Shown here piece by piece: positions 1-10,121 of a stretch of 64,000 nucleotides of DNA; position 1 is the first letter of the stretch, and each line of letters begins with the position of its first letter. Below the pieces are notes generated by a model. The model made no database searches. It was not told where the DNA came from and was given only the letters and a program-made list of their open reading frames with translations. The DNA lies in assembly GCF_030577135.1 (NCBI RefSeq), contig NZ_JAUIRR010000005.1:2113-66112 (forward strand). Direction: 5' to 3'. A program made the translations under genes and the position numbers. The stretch comes from Sulfurimonas sp. hsl 1-7. GTDB lineage: Bacteria > Campylobacterota > Campylobacteria > Campylobacterales > Sulfurimonadaceae.

Positions 1-1
1 A

Positions 2-823
2 AATGGTGTATTTGCAACATTAGCGACAAAAAATATGCAAATTATTTCATCTACGAATGAAAAGCATCAAATCGGTCAGTTTTTAGAACTTGATAGTTCT
101 TATTTTCATCTACAACCGGGAGAGTCAACAAGTGAAATTATCATCTATGATGACAAATATTATGCCTTAGGTGTTAAATGTTCAAAAGGGTATAGAGAAT
201 ATAAAAGTGTTCATGATGATTATGTAAATGATGTTTATTCATTCTTTTTCTCTTATATCTGCGATAAAAGTGAAGCTGTTTATAAAAAAGATGACAACTT
301 CTCTCCTAAAACTGATGTTGTGTTTGAGAAGGGACAAAACTCAATAGACATAGCGACATTTATGATCGCGAATCAATGGCTTGGAATAGACACTAAACAT
401 GTTGTTGAAACGGTTAGTGCAACAGAGTTAAAAACAACTATAAAAATAGATAAAGATCATCACTTTAAAGGGACGGTTATCTATAATGACAAAGCGGTAA
501 TGGTTATTGATATTCAGAAGTTTTTACAAGAAAAAGATGTAGAAGAGTATCAAGAGATAGTTATTATCAAGTACGGAGAGCATGATACATATATGGGGAT
601 ATTGGTAAACTCATTAGGAATTATTGCAGAGGTTGCAGACGATAATGTTAACCAACTCCATAATGAAATTATAGGTGCGGGAACGTTGATAGATAGTTTA
701 GTATTTCCAAGCGGTGATAATCCAGGGAAAGATGTATTGTCTATTTTATCGTTAGATAAAATTATGACAGAGCTTATTAGCCCTGAATATAGTAAGATGA
801 TACATAAACAAGTTATGCGTTAA
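2..823 (+). CDS. CheW-domain chemotaxis protein with Cache-like N-terminus (5' partial)
   Basis: The reading frame is open from base 2 to a TAA at 821-823, so the gene begins before the window and only its C-terminal part is seen. The first ~65 residues (NGVFATLATKN, then IISSTN..IGQFLELD) resemble the end of a PDC/Cache ligand-sensing fold. Residues ~115-260 look like a CheW fold: a 'MIANQWLGID' start, then 'GTVIYNDKAVMVIDIQKF', which matches the CheW pattern where a strand leads into 'V(I)D'. A Cache-CheW protein would couple a sensed signal to the CheA/receptor array. It faces a chemoreceptor gene across a hairpin, which fits. The internal ATG at 35 is not taken as the start because the frame is open upstream. 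Function is inferred from fold-like patterns only. Confidence 0.65.
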   Translation, partial: NGVFATLATKNMQIISSTNEKHQIGQFLELDSSYFHLQPGESTSEIIIYDDKYYALGVKCSKGYREYKSVHDDYVNDVYSFFFSYICDKSEAVYKKDDNFSPKTDVVFEKGQNSIDIATFMIANQWLGIDTKHVVETVSATELKTTIKIDKDHHFKGTVIYNDKAVMVIDIQKFLQEKDVEEYQEIVIIKYGEHDTYMGILVNSLGIIAEVADDNVNQLHNEIIGAGTLIDSLVFPSGDNPGKDVLSILSLDKIMTELISPEYSKMIHKQVMR

Positions 824-824
824 G

Positions 825-845
825 AGATGGGTTAAAAACCCATCT
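825..845. terminator. Hairpin between convergent genes
   Basis: Perfect 9-bp stem AGATGGGTT / AACCCATCT with an AAA loop, two bases after the CheW-type gene stop and 11 bases before the chemoreceptor stop. On the plus strand it is followed by six A then TTTT. The U-run is not immediate, so terminator strength is uncertain, but its position between two convergent genes fits a shared terminator. Confidence 0.5.
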
Positions 846-856
846 AAAAAATTTTA

Positions 857-2905
857 TTAAGTATGAAATCTTTCTAATTTATTGTGTAGTTCATCCGTCA
901 TTGCATTGAGATGTTCTGCAGCAGCTGCTATCTCTTCTACATTACGTGCATTTTGAGCAGATATCTCATTTATTTGTGTCACACTGTTTACAATCGCTTC
1001 TACACTTTTCCCAGTATGTTCAAAGTCGTTTACCGTTTTATCACTTGCTTCAACAGCCTTATCTACGATCGATACACTCATATTGATTTTCTCTTCAACG
1101 TCTGATGCAACATTTGATAATGCTTGAATCTCATCAGAATTGATACTCATTTGTCCACTTACATCGTTGATAGACTGTACGATGATGTTGATAGTAGCAT
1201 TTATATCCGTAAGAGATTTCTGTGTACGCTCTGCTAGTTTACGAACTTCATCAGCGACCACTGCAAATCCACGACCGTGTTCACCTGCACGAGCAGCTTC
1301 AATGGCTGCATTTAATGCAAGTAAATTTGTTTGATCAGCTATATCTGAGATAACCTCTAACACAACCTTAACCTCATTAGCTTCACTTGAAAGTGTACTC
1401 ATTTTCTCAGCTAATTCAACTTCCGTTTGTGCACTTCTTTGAACATTTGTTGTAAGAGTTATAATCTCATCACGTGCTTCTTTTAGGTTGTCGTTTGCTT
1501 TAATGATATCTTGCTTACTCTCTTGCGCATCAGAAATTGAGTTTGTAATCTCATTTTGAATATCTGTCGCTTGTGTTGTAGCTTCATTGATTACAGTAAC
1601 AGACTTTTCAACATTTTCTCCAACACCGAGTGCTGTTGTAGAGAGTTCATGAGATATAGATGCATTTTCAGAAGAACCCTGTTTTGATGTTTCGATCAGG
1701 TCACGCAGCTCTTTTAAAAGGTGGTTAAAACTTTTTCCCATCAATGAAAGTTCTTGAGGTGTATTTGTATCAACTTGAATCGTTAAGTCATGATTTTTAG
1801 CTATCTGTAAAAGTACATCTTTAAAACGCTCTATAGGTCTGATAATACTGATATTTATCATAATAAACGCTATGATTACAATAATCACAAGTACAGTAAG
1901 AGAAGATATGATAATATTATTCCTCAGTCGGTTTGGTGCTTCTAATACTTCGGCTTCATCTATTTCAGATAAAATAGCCCATGAAAAATCTTCACCTACA
2001 TTAATAGATGTAAAAGAAGATAATACTGGATTACCGTTGTAGTCTATAACAACTTTAGTATCAGTATGACCTGATAATGCTGAGTTTGATGCTTCCGTAT
2101 CTACAGAACCGGTAGATGGATTTGCAAAAGATGCAAGAAGTGTATGATTTTTCTGATCTAAATAGCTGTCACTACGCATAAGTTTATCCGCTCCAACTAG
2201 ATAGTCTTCTTGACTCTCCCCGTACCCTTGGCGATATTTCATAATTCTGTTAATTGATTTATCACTGATTTGAAATACTAAAACAGCTTCTACATTGTTG
2301 TTAACATCTGTAACCGGAGTAGCTAAGAACATTGCAGGTGCATTGTTACTCGGTGCATATGGTTCCATATCTACAAATGTAGGACGTTTGTTTTTGAGTG
2401 CTGCATTATAAGCTCTAGCAAGACCGCTGTCTTTTAGTTTGCCGTGAAGAAGGTTTTCACCAAAGTCTGCTTCTTTAGCAACCGTGTACATAACGTGCCC
2501 GTGATCAGGACAGATAATAAACATGTCATAATAATTATACGTTTTAATATAATCTAGGAAGTATTTTTCAGACTCTTTGATAACTCTTTGTACGGCAGGA
2601 TCTTGAACCGGAAAGTTTTCGTTATCTGGTACTTCTAGCATCTCAGTAACAAATACTAAGTCATTTACCATATTGTGAATCTCTTCAGAGCTTGCTAATA
2701 GTGAAATATCTTTGATTTTTCTATCAAAAAAAGTTTCAATTCGACTTTTTTTAATATCTCTTACCATAGTGAGTTGATCATAACTCTTTTTCATAAGTGT
2801 TGATGTTGAATCATTTACAGAAATAAATGTTGTAATCAGAGCTAACGTAATAAGTGACGAGAGCACTAATAAAATAATTTGCATTTTTACTGACAAATTT
2901 TTCAT
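857..2905 (-). CDS. Methyl-accepting chemotaxis protein (dCache sensor, HAMP, MCP signal domain)
   Basis: A 682-residue transmembrane chemoreceptor. A first membrane helix (~9-27) is followed by a ~300-residue periplasmic region with dCache features ([33 protein letters not shown]), a second helix (~328-352), HAMP, and a long cytoplasmic coiled coil. The receptor hairpin tip is at ~530-560 with the conserved '[19 protein letters not shown]' and '[18 protein letters not shown]', the CheA/CheW contact region. It ends in ERFHT with no CheR/CheB tether pentapeptide. The ATG at 2905 has AAAAGG about ten bases upstream and a TATTAT -10-like box beyond it. It is divergent from mutS7. The ligand cannot be told from the sequence. 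Family assignment is firm. Confidence 0.93.
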   Translation of the reverse strand: MKNLSVKMQIILLVLSSLITLALITTFISVNDSTSTLMKKSYDQLTMVRDIKKSRIETFFDRKIKDISLLASSEEIHNMVNDLVFVTEMLEVPDNENFPVQDPAVQRVIKESEKYFLDYIKTYNYYDMFIICPDHGHVMYTVAKEADFGENLLHGKLKDSGLARAYNAALKNKRPTFVDMEPYAPSNNAPAMFLATPVTDVNNNVEAVLVFQISDKSINRIMKYRQGYGESQEDYLVGADKLMRSDSYLDQKNHTLLASFANPSTGSVDTEASNSALSGHTDTKVVIDYNGNPVLSSFTSINVGEDFSWAILSEIDEAEVLEAPNRLRNNIIISSLTVLVIIVIIAFIMINISIIRPIERFKDVLLQIAKNHDLTIQVDTNTPQELSLMGKSFNHLLKELRDLIETSKQGSSENASISHELSTTALGVGENVEKSVTVINEATTQATDIQNEITNSISDAQESKQDIIKANDNLKEARDEIITLTTNVQRSAQTEVELAEKMSTLSSEANEVKVVLEVISDIADQTNLLALNAAIEAARAGEHGRGFAVVADEVRKLAERTQKSLTDINATINIIVQSINDVSGQMSINSDEIQALSNVASDVEEKINMSVSIVDKAVEASDKTVNDFEHTGKSVEAIVNSVTQINEISAQNARNVEEIAAAAEHLNAMTDELHNKLERFHT

Positions 2906-3085
2906 ATGTTTGAAGCCTTTTGTGAAATTTTTTCGGAGTATAATAGAATAAGTCTTAAGGTTTATTTATCGCCGCTTCTCTGTAACCTTTTCGTAATAAT
3001 TACGGCTGTTTAGGTAGTTAGAATAGATAAAAACTGTAAGTTGCATAGTGTTTTCTCTCAAAATCAACGTAAATTTTAAATATGG

Positions 3086-3091
3086 TATAAT
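3086..3091 (+). promoter_or_regulatory. TATAAT -10 box of mutS7
   Basis: TATAAT in the 215-bp divergent spacer, 29 bases before the mutS7 ATG. It is preceded by AT-rich sequence without a clear -35, as is usual for Campylobacterota sigma-70 promoters. Apart from this box and the chemoreceptor promoter on the other strand, I see nothing else in the spacer; a 71-codon minus-strand frame there has no recognisable features. Confidence 0.5.
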
Positions 3092-3120
3092 TTCCCAAAA
3101 TTGTTGAGAAAAAGAGATAA

Positions 3121-6100
3121 ATGGACGCTGCACACTTCGATCAAATACTGGGTGACAAAAATAAACTTTTAACCCAAACATATTTTGAACTCCAACAACT
3201 TTTTGAAGAAAAATATGGACGTGATACAGTCGTTTTTATGGAGATTGGTACTTTCTTTGAAGTGTACGAAGTAAATAACGATGAGATGCAGATCGGAAAA
3301 GCAAAAGAGATCGCAGAGCTCCTAAATATTCAACTCACCAAAAAAAATAAAAATATCGTTGAGAACTCTGAGAAAAATCCACTTTTAGCAGGAGTTCCGG
3401 CTGTCAGTTTTGAGCGCTATTTAAACCGTTTAATTCATGAGCAAAAATATACGATTATCGTCGTAAAACAAAAGGGTAACCCACCTAAAATCAGCCGTTA
3501 TATCTCACAAATAATCTCACCGGGGACCAACTTCGATCATATCGTTGATAATGACGATAACTACATCGTCTCAATTTTAGTAGATAAATATAAAGAGATG
3601 TACAGTGTAGGGTACGCTGCCATCGATGTTACGACAGGCAAGACATTTCTGTATGAAACACACTCAACAAGTGAAGACCCGTTTTATGCCTTAGATGAGA
3701 TCTTTAACCTTTTAAATGTTTATAGAACTAGTGAAGTGGTTGTGACACTTTTAGAGGGTGTTGAGAGTCAAAAGCATGTTATGCAGTATCTCGAAATTCC
3801 TGATCATTACCATTACTCCGTAAACAATAAACGCCTCAAGGTTGAGTATCAAAACGATCTGTTTAAAGAGGTGTACCAGATCCAGTCACTTCTCTCTCCG
3901 ATCGAGCATCTTGATCTTGAACGTAACCCTATAATTACGGAGTCTTTAGCGATACTTATCGACTTTGTTATTGAGCATGACTACTACATAGTTCAAAAGA
4001 TGTCTATGCCTCGCATAATTGATAATCGCCGTTTTATGTATCTTGGAAATAATGCTTTAGAGCAGATGGGGATAATCTCAAAAGATAAAAAGGAGTTCAC
4101 ACTTTTAAAGATGCTTGATCGAAGTTCAACTGCGATCGGACGCCGTTTATTAAAAGAGAGACTTCTAAACCCTATTATGGAAAAAGAGGAATTGGAACGC
4201 CGGTACAACCTGATCGAGCGAGTAAGTTCCCATACACGTTTTTTAGATGAGATAATGCGCGGTGTATATGACCTAGAACGTCTTGCACGCCGCTTGAATC
4301 TCGGACGTTTACATCCATTTGAGATGAATCATATCTACGATTCTATGATCAGTGTCAAAGAGTTGATGCAGTATGTAAAAAGACATAAGATCCAAAAAAC
4401 TCCGTTTCATGAGAGTGAAGTGGAAGAGTTTTTACGCGATATTACAAAGACTATAGACCTTGATGTTTCACGCCGTTTTACAAATGCAACGGTGGATGAG
4501 AACTTTTTAATGGAGGGTGTTGATGAGAGCATCGATACTTTAACCAAAGAAAATTCCGTAATGATGATCGCATTTGACGATATCATGAAAAAGATTGAAA
4601 CTTTACTTGAAAGTGCCAATGCTAACTCTTCAAGCAAACTGGTAACTTTGGGCTTGCTTGAGAAAGAGGGGTACTATATCTCGATCAGTAAAAACCGTTT
4701 TTCTCTGATCGAGAGTGAGTTTAAAAAAGACCCTGAGTTTAGTAAGTTCGATATAAAGAAACTGACAAACAATGTCAAGATAACTTCAAGTTTTACCGAT
4801 GATCTTTCTGATCGCATTATGAAAAACCGCCGTAAAATCGTTGCACTTGTCAAAGAGAAATATGTACAGGTACAAGCGGTATTTGAGAGACGTTATGCAC
4901 TTTTATTTGAGAGAGTGATTGCTTATGTGGCTGATCTAGATGTGGGGGTGAGTTCATCTAAGATAGCAAGTGACTATAACCACTCCCGTCCTATGATCGT
5001 AGATGTAAAAGATGATGAGAACTTTATGCAGATAATGCAGCTTCGCCACCCTTTGATCGAGATACAGGAACGCAGTGGATTGTATGTCCCAAACGATATA
5101 GTGATGGGAAATCGTGACTATATGGACCTGCCGCATCCAAAAACGGTTATGTTAGATGTAGCTGTACATGACGGGCATGAAATAAACGGTGTCCTTCTCT
5201 ACGGAATTAACTCTAGTGGTAAAAGTTCTTTGATGAAGAGTGTAGGGATTGCAATATTAATGGCTCAAGCGGGCTTTTTTATCAGTGCTTCAGTGATGAA
5301 ATTCAGCATTTTTGATTCAATCTTTACCCGTATTGTCTCAAAAGACAATCTTGCCAAAGGACTTTCAACATTTGCAGTTGAGATGCTGGAATTAAAAAAC
5401 ATCTTTAACCGTGCAAGTGTCCGCTCTATTGTCCTTGGAGATGAGATCAGTCATGGAACAGAGACACTCTCAGGTGTTGCAATCGTAGCGAGTGCTATTA
5501 AAAAACTCTCCGATACGCGATGTCTTTTTGTTTTTGCAACACACCTACATCAACTCTCAACAATGCCGGAGATTACAAATATCAACAATGTAGTTGATCT
5601 GCACTTAAGTGTCGAATATGATGAAGAGAGCGATAAGTTACTCTTTAACCGTGTACTGCAAGCTGGCAGCGGAAGCAGTATCTACGGTTTAGAGTTTGCA
5701 AAATCATTGCATATGGACAAAGAGTTCTTAGATATGGCAAACAACATCAGAAAAAGACTTGCAAACGACTTTGATGAGCTTGAACTTCTGGTGAAAAAGA
5801 AAAAGTCTAAGTACAACAAAGATCTTTATGTGACAAAATGTGTAATCTGTGGAGCTGTTGCAGATGACGTGCATCACATTACACATAAATCACTTGCAGA
5901 TTCAGCAGGATTTATCGGCCATTTTCATAAAGATCATAAACATAATCTTATCCCTTTATGTAAAGAGCATCACAATCAGATCCATGATGGAAAAATAAAA
6001 GTAGACGGTTTTGTAATGACATCAAACGGTTTAGAACTACAATATGAAGAGCAACTCTCAAAACCTAAAATTGAAGTGGTTGTAGAGCCTGAGATAAATG

Positions 6101-6162
6101 TTATAGAAGAGAGTAAAGAGGGGGAAGAAGTATCTTCAAAGATACTTCTTGATGATTGGTAG
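3121..6162 (+). CDS. MutS7-type mismatch repair ATPase with C-terminal HNH endonuclease domain
   Basis: A 1013-residue MutS homologue. The N-terminal mismatch-recognition domain has 'GTFFEVYEV' (~42-50), keeping the Phe-x-Glu motif of mismatch-binding MutS. Connector, lever and clamp domains follow, then the ATPase with P-loop GINSSGKSS (~694), Walker B '[14 protein letters not shown]' and 'FATHLHQL'. After ~residue 900 comes an HNH/McrA-type zinc nuclease: [13 protein letters not shown], then [14 protein letters not shown]. Domain order and length match the MutS7 family, known from Campylobacterota, octocoral mitochondria and some large viruses. It would combine mismatch recognition, ATPase and incision in one chain, plausible in a lineage that generally lacks MutS1/MutL. 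It is monocistronic, with a stop two bases from convergent yqeY. Family call is strong; in-vivo role is inferred. Confidence 0.9.
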   Translation: MDAAHFDQILGDKNKLLTQTYFELQQLFEEKYGRDTVVFMEIGTFFEVYEVNNDEMQIGKAKEIAELLNIQLTKKNKNIVENSEKNPLLAGVPAVSFERYLNRLIHEQKYTIIVVKQKGNPPKISRYISQIISPGTNFDHIVDNDDNYIVSILVDKYKEMYSVGYAAIDVTTGKTFLYETHSTSEDPFYALDEIFNLLNVYRTSEVVVTLLEGVESQKHVMQYLEIPDHYHYSVNNKRLKVEYQNDLFKEVYQIQSLLSPIEHLDLERNPIITESLAILIDFVIEHDYYIVQKMSMPRIIDNRRFMYLGNNALEQMGIISKDKKEFTLLKMLDRSSTAIGRRLLKERLLNPIMEKEELERRYNLIERVSSHTRFLDEIMRGVYDLERLARRLNLGRLHPFEMNHIYDSMISVKELMQYVKRHKIQKTPFHESEVEEFLRDITKTIDLDVSRRFTNATVDENFLMEGVDESIDTLTKENSVMMIAFDDIMKKIETLLESANANSSSKLVTLGLLEKEGYYISISKNRFSLIESEFKKDPEFSKFDIKKLTNNVKITSSFTDDLSDRIMKNRRKIVALVKEKYVQVQAVFERRYALLFERVIAYVADLDVGVSSSKIASDYNHSRPMIVDVKDDENFMQIMQLRHPLIEIQERSGLYVPNDIVMGNRDYMDLPHPKTVMLDVAVHDGHEINGVLLYGINSSGKSSLMKSVGIAILMAQAGFFISASVMKFSIFDSIFTRIVSKDNLAKGLSTFAVEMLELKNIFNRASVRSIVLGDEISHGTETLSGVAIVASAIKKLSDTRCLFVFATHLHQLSTMPEITNINNVVDLHLSVEYDEESDKLLFNRVLQAGSGSSIYGLEFAKSLHMDKEFLDMANNIRKRLANDFDELELLVKKKKSKYNKDLYVTKCVICGAVADDVHHITHKSLADSAGFIGHFHKDHKHNLIPLCKEHHNQIHDGKIKVDGFVMTSNGLELQYEEQLSKPKIEVVVEPEINVIEESKEGEEVSSKILLDDW

Positions 6163-6164
6163 AA

Positions 6165-6608
6165 TTAAGCTAAAATAGTTTTAACACACTCGTTAATTCT
6201 TTTTCCGTCAGCTTTTCCTGCCAATTCTTTGCTTGCAGCACCCATAACTTTACCGATATCTTTCATAGACTCTGCACCTACATTTGCAATGATTATTTTA
6301 AGTGCTTCGCTTAACTCATCGTCAGTTAATTGTTTTGGTAAGTACGGTTCATAAACAGCGATCTCTTCAAGCTCTTTTTCCATTAAGTCTTCACGATCTG
6401 CTTCTTTGTATTGTGTAGCTGAATCGTTACGGCTTTTGATCTGTTTTTGAATAATTTTTATAATATCATCATCACTTAATTCTTTTCTTTCATCAACTTC
6501 AATCTGTTTAAACGCTGATGTCAAAAGACGAAGAGCATCTCTTTTTTTAACATCTTTTGCTTTCATAGCTTCTTTTAAATCTTGGTTTATTGTTTCTCTA
6601 AGTGACAT
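6165..6608 (-). CDS. GatB/YqeY domain-containing protein
   Basis: A 147-residue helical protein with YqeY hallmarks: 'RDALRLLTSAFKQIEVDER' near the N-terminus, 'YEPYLPKQLTDDEL' in the middle and 'MGKVMGAASKELAGKADG'-like sequence (here DIGKVMGAASKELAGKADG) at the C-terminus. The family resembles the tail domain of GatB, the tRNA amidotransferase subunit that recognises tRNA, but its precise function is unsettled. The ATG has AAGG upstream. It is divergent from flgH, with the sigma-54 type element lying between them, and convergent with mutS7. Length is typical for the family. Confidence 0.85.
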   Translation of the reverse strand: MSLRETINQDLKEAMKAKDVKKRDALRLLTSAFKQIEVDERKELSDDDIIKIIQKQIKSRNDSATQYKEADREDLMEKELEEIAVYEPYLPKQLTDDELSEALKIIIANVGAESMKDIGKVMGAASKELAGKADGKRINECVKTILA

Positions 6609-6625
6609 AATTACTACCTTTTTTC

Positions 6626-6640
6626 TGGAACTAAATTTGC
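6626..6640 (+). promoter_or_regulatory. Sigma-54 (RpoN) type promoter of flgH
   Basis: TGGAAC-N5-TTGC: the -24 GG (6627-6628) and -12 GC (6639-6640) are separated by exactly ten bases, the fixed spacing of sigma-54 promoters. The predicted start of transcription is near 6652, about 29 bases before the flgH ATG. Sigma-54 control of rod/ring/hook genes is established in Campylobacter and Helicobacter, so site and gene agree. Confidence 0.7.
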
Positions 6641-6680
6641 TAGAATTATAGCTAAATCACAATAAGTTTGGAACATTTTT

Positions 6681-7403
6681 ATGAAAAGAACAACGTTAGC
6701 ACTCTCTATATTTTTTTCTTCACTCTTTTTTAGCGGTTGTACTGCAAATCTGACAGAGCCTGAGATCGATTTTGAACCCCCGAAATATGTTGAACAGATG
6801 CCGCCAAAAGAGGATAAGCAAGATTTCGTATCAACAGGGAGTATCTTTGGGCAGGGTGATAACCCGCTTTTCTCCGATCATAAAGCGATGCATGTAAACG
6901 ACATAGTTACAGTTGTGATCACAGAAACCGCACAAAGTTCATCTACAGGTTCAAAACAACTTAGTGAAACAGACTCGATGGCTTTAGGTGGAGGGACATT
7001 TGCACCCGGTGCAAATGCTAACGGAACAGTAACGGGCTTAGCGAACCGAGTGAACGGTTTGACAGACATCGGTTTTAGTGGAGGTTCTACAAGCTCTTTC
7101 CAAGGACAAGGTTCTGCAACAAAAGATGCTAGCTTTACGACTACAGTTTCTGCTAGAATAGTAAAAGTATTAAGTAACGGGAACTATTTTATCAGTGGTA
7201 AGCGTGAGATCTTAGTGGATGAACAAAAACAGATTATTCAAATCAGCGGTGTTATTCGTCCATATGATATAGATCAGACAAATACTATTAATTCAACTCA
7301 AATGAGTGATGCTAAGATTCTTTATAAAACAGAGGGGGATGTTGATCGTGCAGGTAACAGAGGATGGGGTTCTAAAATTATTCAATCGGTTTGGCCTTTT
7401 TAG
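6681..7403 (+). CDS. flgH: Flagellar L-ring protein FlgH
   Basis: A 240-residue lipoprotein. The signal peptide ends in a lipobox (LFFSGC), placing Cys ~20 as the acylated residue. The body has the FlgH signature 'SIFGQGDNPLFSDHKAMHVNDIVTVVI', 'ISGKREILVDEQKQIIQISG' and 'VIRPYDI..TNTINSTQMSDAKI' (each quoted in part). FlgH forms the outer-membrane L-ring around the flagellar rod. Typical length. A sigma-54 type promoter sits 40-55 bases upstream. The stop lies inside the start region of the next gene, implying co-transcription with the transglutaminase-like gene downstream. Confidence 0.95.
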   Translation: MKRTTLALSIFFSSLFFSGCTANLTEPEIDFEPPKYVEQMPPKEDKQDFVSTGSIFGQGDNPLFSDHKAMHVNDIVTVVITETAQSSSTGSKQLSETDSMALGGGTFAPGANANGTVTGLANRVNGLTDIGFSGGSTSSFQGQGSATKDASFTTTVSARIVKVLSNGNYFISGKREILVDEQKQIIQISGVIRPYDIDQTNTINSTQMSDAKILYKTEGDVDRAGNRGWGSKIIQSVWPF

Positions 7404-8796
7404 TTTACTGGTAATATTTTTACCGTTTAGTCTAAATGCTCAAAGTTTTGCAGACTTTAAACGTACTCAAGTGAGTTCGTTTAAATCGTTTAAAGATGAA
7501 AAAGACAGGGAATTTAACAACTACCTAAAAGAGCAGTGGCAAGAGTATGAAGCGTTTGCATCTCTGAAACCTTACGAGAAACCTAAACCTAAGAATATAG
7601 AAGAGGTACAAGAGGTTAAAACAAAAGAGATCGGCCCGAGAATAGATATTGTGCTTGATGAAACTCCCGACCTCAATAAAACTATTGCTACTTCCCTTAA
7701 GAGTGCAAAAAAAGATTTGCAACTAAACTTTTTCGGTACTTCACTTGGATTTAACATTGATCACAATATAAAAGAGGCGCGTTTTTACCCTAAAAATCAA
7801 AACGGTATAATTAGTTTTTTTGGTGCTCTTGCTTCTAGTGATTACAATAATCTGGTACACAATATTGAAAAAGTATCTCAAGAGCTGCAGCTTAATGATT
7901 GGGGTGTTTATCAACTTATTACACAACTTTCAAAACAGATCTATACAAAGCCTGATGAGGAGAAACTCTTTAGATGGTTTCTACTAAACAAGCTCTCATA
8001 TGATGTAAAAGTAGGTTTGGTTCGAAACCATGTAGTACTACTGGAAAACACTAAGCAGATTGTTTATTCGACACCGCGATATAAAATTGAAGGTGTATAT
8101 TACTATGCAGTGGATCGCTACAGTAATAAAGAGAGACTCGGGCGTTTATATACGTATGAGAAAAACTATCCGGATGCAGACAAACAACTTGATTTTAGTA
8201 TGAATAAAACACCTAAACTGGCAGAAAACATTAAAGATAAAACATTGTCTTTTCAAAATCAGGGTGAAACGATAAGCGTAGATCTGAAGATAAATAAAAA
8301 CCTGATCGATTTTATGGCTACATATCCTCAAGTAGATTATGATGTTTATTTTAACGCTGCACTTGATAATACACTTTATAATGAATTGGCTCAAGAACTT
8401 AGAAAAAAAATCAATGGGAAAAAAGCCTCTTACGGATTGAATTTTGTACTCCATTTTGTTCAAAAATCGTTTCAATATCAACGGGATGATGAACAGTTTG
8501 GAAAAGATAAAGTGATGTTTGCAGAGGAGACGCTTTTTTATGACCGTTCAGACTGTGAGGACAGAGCTATACTCTATGCTAAACTGGTGAAAAAGTTGTT
8601 TAACTACAGTGTAGTAGGCGTGAAATATAAAGATCATATGAGTACTGCTTTAGCGGTTCCTATAAACGGTGACAGTGTAAAAGTAGGCTCAAAAAGATAT
8701 GTTGTAGCAGATCCTACTTACATTAATGCAAATATGGGAAACAGTATGCCAAAATATAAAAATATTCAACCGGAATCTTTTATAAGGCTCAAATAG
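7348..8796 (+). CDS. Exported transglutaminase-like (papain-fold) protein
   Basis: About 482 residues from GTG 7348, which has AGGGGG nine bases upstream; ATG 7339 is an alternative but abuts those Gs. An N-terminal hydrophobic stretch ending LPFSLNA/QS looks like a cleavable signal peptide, so the protein is probably periplasmic. Near the C-terminus are a full transglutaminase-type triad: Cys in 'YDRSDCEDRAILYAKL', His in 'YKDHMSTALAVP' and Asp in 'YVVADPTYI'. The middle (~100-350) is not recognised. The start overlaps the end of flgH by 56 bases and a histidine kinase follows after one base, so it is in the flgH transcription unit. Substrate unknown: it may be a cysteine peptidase or act on peptidoglycan or pilus/flagellar protein. 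It is not LapG, which is about half this length. Confidence 0.65.
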   Translation: MQVTEDGVLKLFNRFGLFSLLVIFLPFSLNAQSFADFKRTQVSSFKSFKDEKDREFNNYLKEQWQEYEAFASLKPYEKPKPKNIEEVQEVKTKEIGPRIDIVLDETPDLNKTIATSLKSAKKDLQLNFFGTSLGFNIDHNIKEARFYPKNQNGIISFFGALASSDYNNLVHNIEKVSQELQLNDWGVYQLITQLSKQIYTKPDEEKLFRWFLLNKLSYDVKVGLVRNHVVLLENTKQIVYSTPRYKIEGVYYYAVDRYSNKERLGRLYTYEKNYPDADKQLDFSMNKTPKLAENIKDKTLSFQNQGETISVDLKINKNLIDFMATYPQVDYDVYFNAALDNTLYNELAQELRKKINGKKASYGLNFVLHFVQKSFQYQRDDEQFGKDKVMFAEETLFYDRSDCEDRAILYAKLVKKLFNYSVVGVKYKDHMSTALAVPINGDSVKVGSKRYVVADPTYINANMGNSMPKYKNIQPESFIRLK

Positions 8797-8797
8797 T

Positions 8798-10096
8798 ATG
8801 AAAAAAAATATCAGCAAAAGGGGTCATGTGCATAATCAAATCAGGAAACATTCAACAGAACTCTTAGAACTATTAACATTGCACTTACCCGATATGTTAT
8901 GGATTAAAGATAATGACGGTAAATATATTTATGCGAATAAAGCGATTTGTGACGGATTGCTTATGGCTGAAAGTACTGATGAGGTAGTTGGAAAAGATGA
9001 TGTGTTTTTTGCACTTAGAGAGCGTGAAAAACATAAAGAGAATCCAGAGTGGCACACTTTCGGAGAACTCTGCTTTAACAGTGATCTAATTGTAATTGAA
9101 AACAATAAACCTATGCGTTTTGAAGAGTATGGAAACGTAAAAGGGGAGATGCTCTACCTTGAAGTATTTAAGGCTCCTTTTTATGACAGGTACGGGAATA
9201 TTATAGGGACTGTCGGTGCGGGGCGTGATATTACTGAATTGAAAAAAACGCAAAAAAGTCTTGAAGAGAACTTGCAACTCTTAGAGCAACAGAGAAAAGA
9301 GCTTGAGCTTTTTAATGAAAAGCTTGAAGAGAGAGTACAGTATGAGGTGAAAAAACAGCAGAATCAAGAGAAGATGATGTTGCATCAATCACGTCAGGCA
9401 GCAATGGGTGAGATGCTTGAATCTATCGCACACCAATGGAGACAACCTCTTAACATAATGGGACTTGCAATCGCAAATATCGAAACACAACTTGCCGTAA
9501 GTGACATAGATAAAGATGAACTTTCACAAAAGCTAGAAGCGATCGCATACAACATTAGCTACCTCTCCGATACAATCGATGATTTTAGAAACTTTTTAAA
9601 TCCTGCGGCCGATGATTATGAGATATATTTTATCCCTAACAAAAGTATTGTAGAGATCTTAAGAATTTTAGAGGCACAATTAAAAAACAGTAATATTAAA
9701 GTAGAGACAAATTTCACAGACCAAGAGTTTTACTTTAAAGGTGTTGAAAATGAATTCAAACAGATCCTTTTTATTCTTTTAAACAATTCTATCGATGCTA
9801 TAAAAAAATCTATGGCAGATAAGAGAATAAAGGAAGGACTGATATCTATCTCTTTAGAGGATGAAGAGAACTTCGGAAAAGTAAAAGTAAAAGATAACGG
9901 TGGTGGAATCGATAAAGATATACAAGAGAAGATCTTTGAGCCGTACTTCACTACAAAACATAAATCTTCGGGAACGGGAATAGGGCTCTATATTGCAAAA
10001 AACATTATAGAAGCAAGGATGCACGGGCATATTAAATTTTCCCCTATAGATAGTGGGAGTTGTTTTTGTATAGAGTTACCGATTCATAAAATATAA
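8798..10096 (+). CDS. Cytoplasmic PAS-domain sensor histidine kinase
   Basis: A 432-residue kinase without membrane segments. Residues ~25-150 form a PAS domain ('LPDMLWIKDNDGKYIYANKA' start; 'GTVGAGRDITELKK' end), followed by a coiled coil (~150-195). The H-box is 'MLESIAHQWRQPLN', then N-box 'LLNNSIDAIKKS', G1 'VKDNGGGID', F-box 'IFEPYFTTKH' and G2 'GTGIGLYIAKN'. All catalytic motifs are present. It starts one base after the transglutaminase-like stop and is followed by a GGDEF/EAL gene. No response regulator is adjacent, so the partner is unknown. Because it lies in the flgH unit, a role in motility or surface regulation is possible but inferred. Confidence 0.88.
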   Translation: MKKNISKRGHVHNQIRKHSTELLELLTLHLPDMLWIKDNDGKYIYANKAICDGLLMAESTDEVVGKDDVFFALREREKHKENPEWHTFGELCFNSDLIVIENNKPMRFEEYGNVKGEMLYLEVFKAPFYDRYGNIIGTVGAGRDITELKKTQKSLEENLQLLEQQRKELELFNEKLEERVQYEVKKQQNQEKMMLHQSRQAAMGEMLESIAHQWRQPLNIMGLAIANIETQLAVSDIDKDELSQKLEAIAYNISYLSDTIDDFRNFLNPAADDYEIYFIPNKSIVEILRILEAQLKNSNIKVETNFTDQEFYFKGVENEFKQILFILLNNSIDAIKKSMADKRIKEGLISISLEDEENFGKVKVKDNGGGIDKDIQEKIFEPYFTTKHKSSGTGIGLYIAKNIIEARMHGHIKFSPIDSGSCFCIELPIHKI

Positions 10097-10121
10097 AAAT
10101 ATTTTTTGCTATGATACAAGG

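Noticed and set aside
2966-3181. 71-codon minus-strand frame in the mutS7 upstream spacer
   Set aside because: It runs into mutS7, has no SD or family features, and covers the mutS7 promoter; treated as chance.
8015-8040. GGTTCGAAACC, resembling a tRNA T-arm
   Set aside because: It is in frame inside the transglutaminase-like gene with no acceptor or anticodon stem around it. No tRNA was found anywhere in the window.
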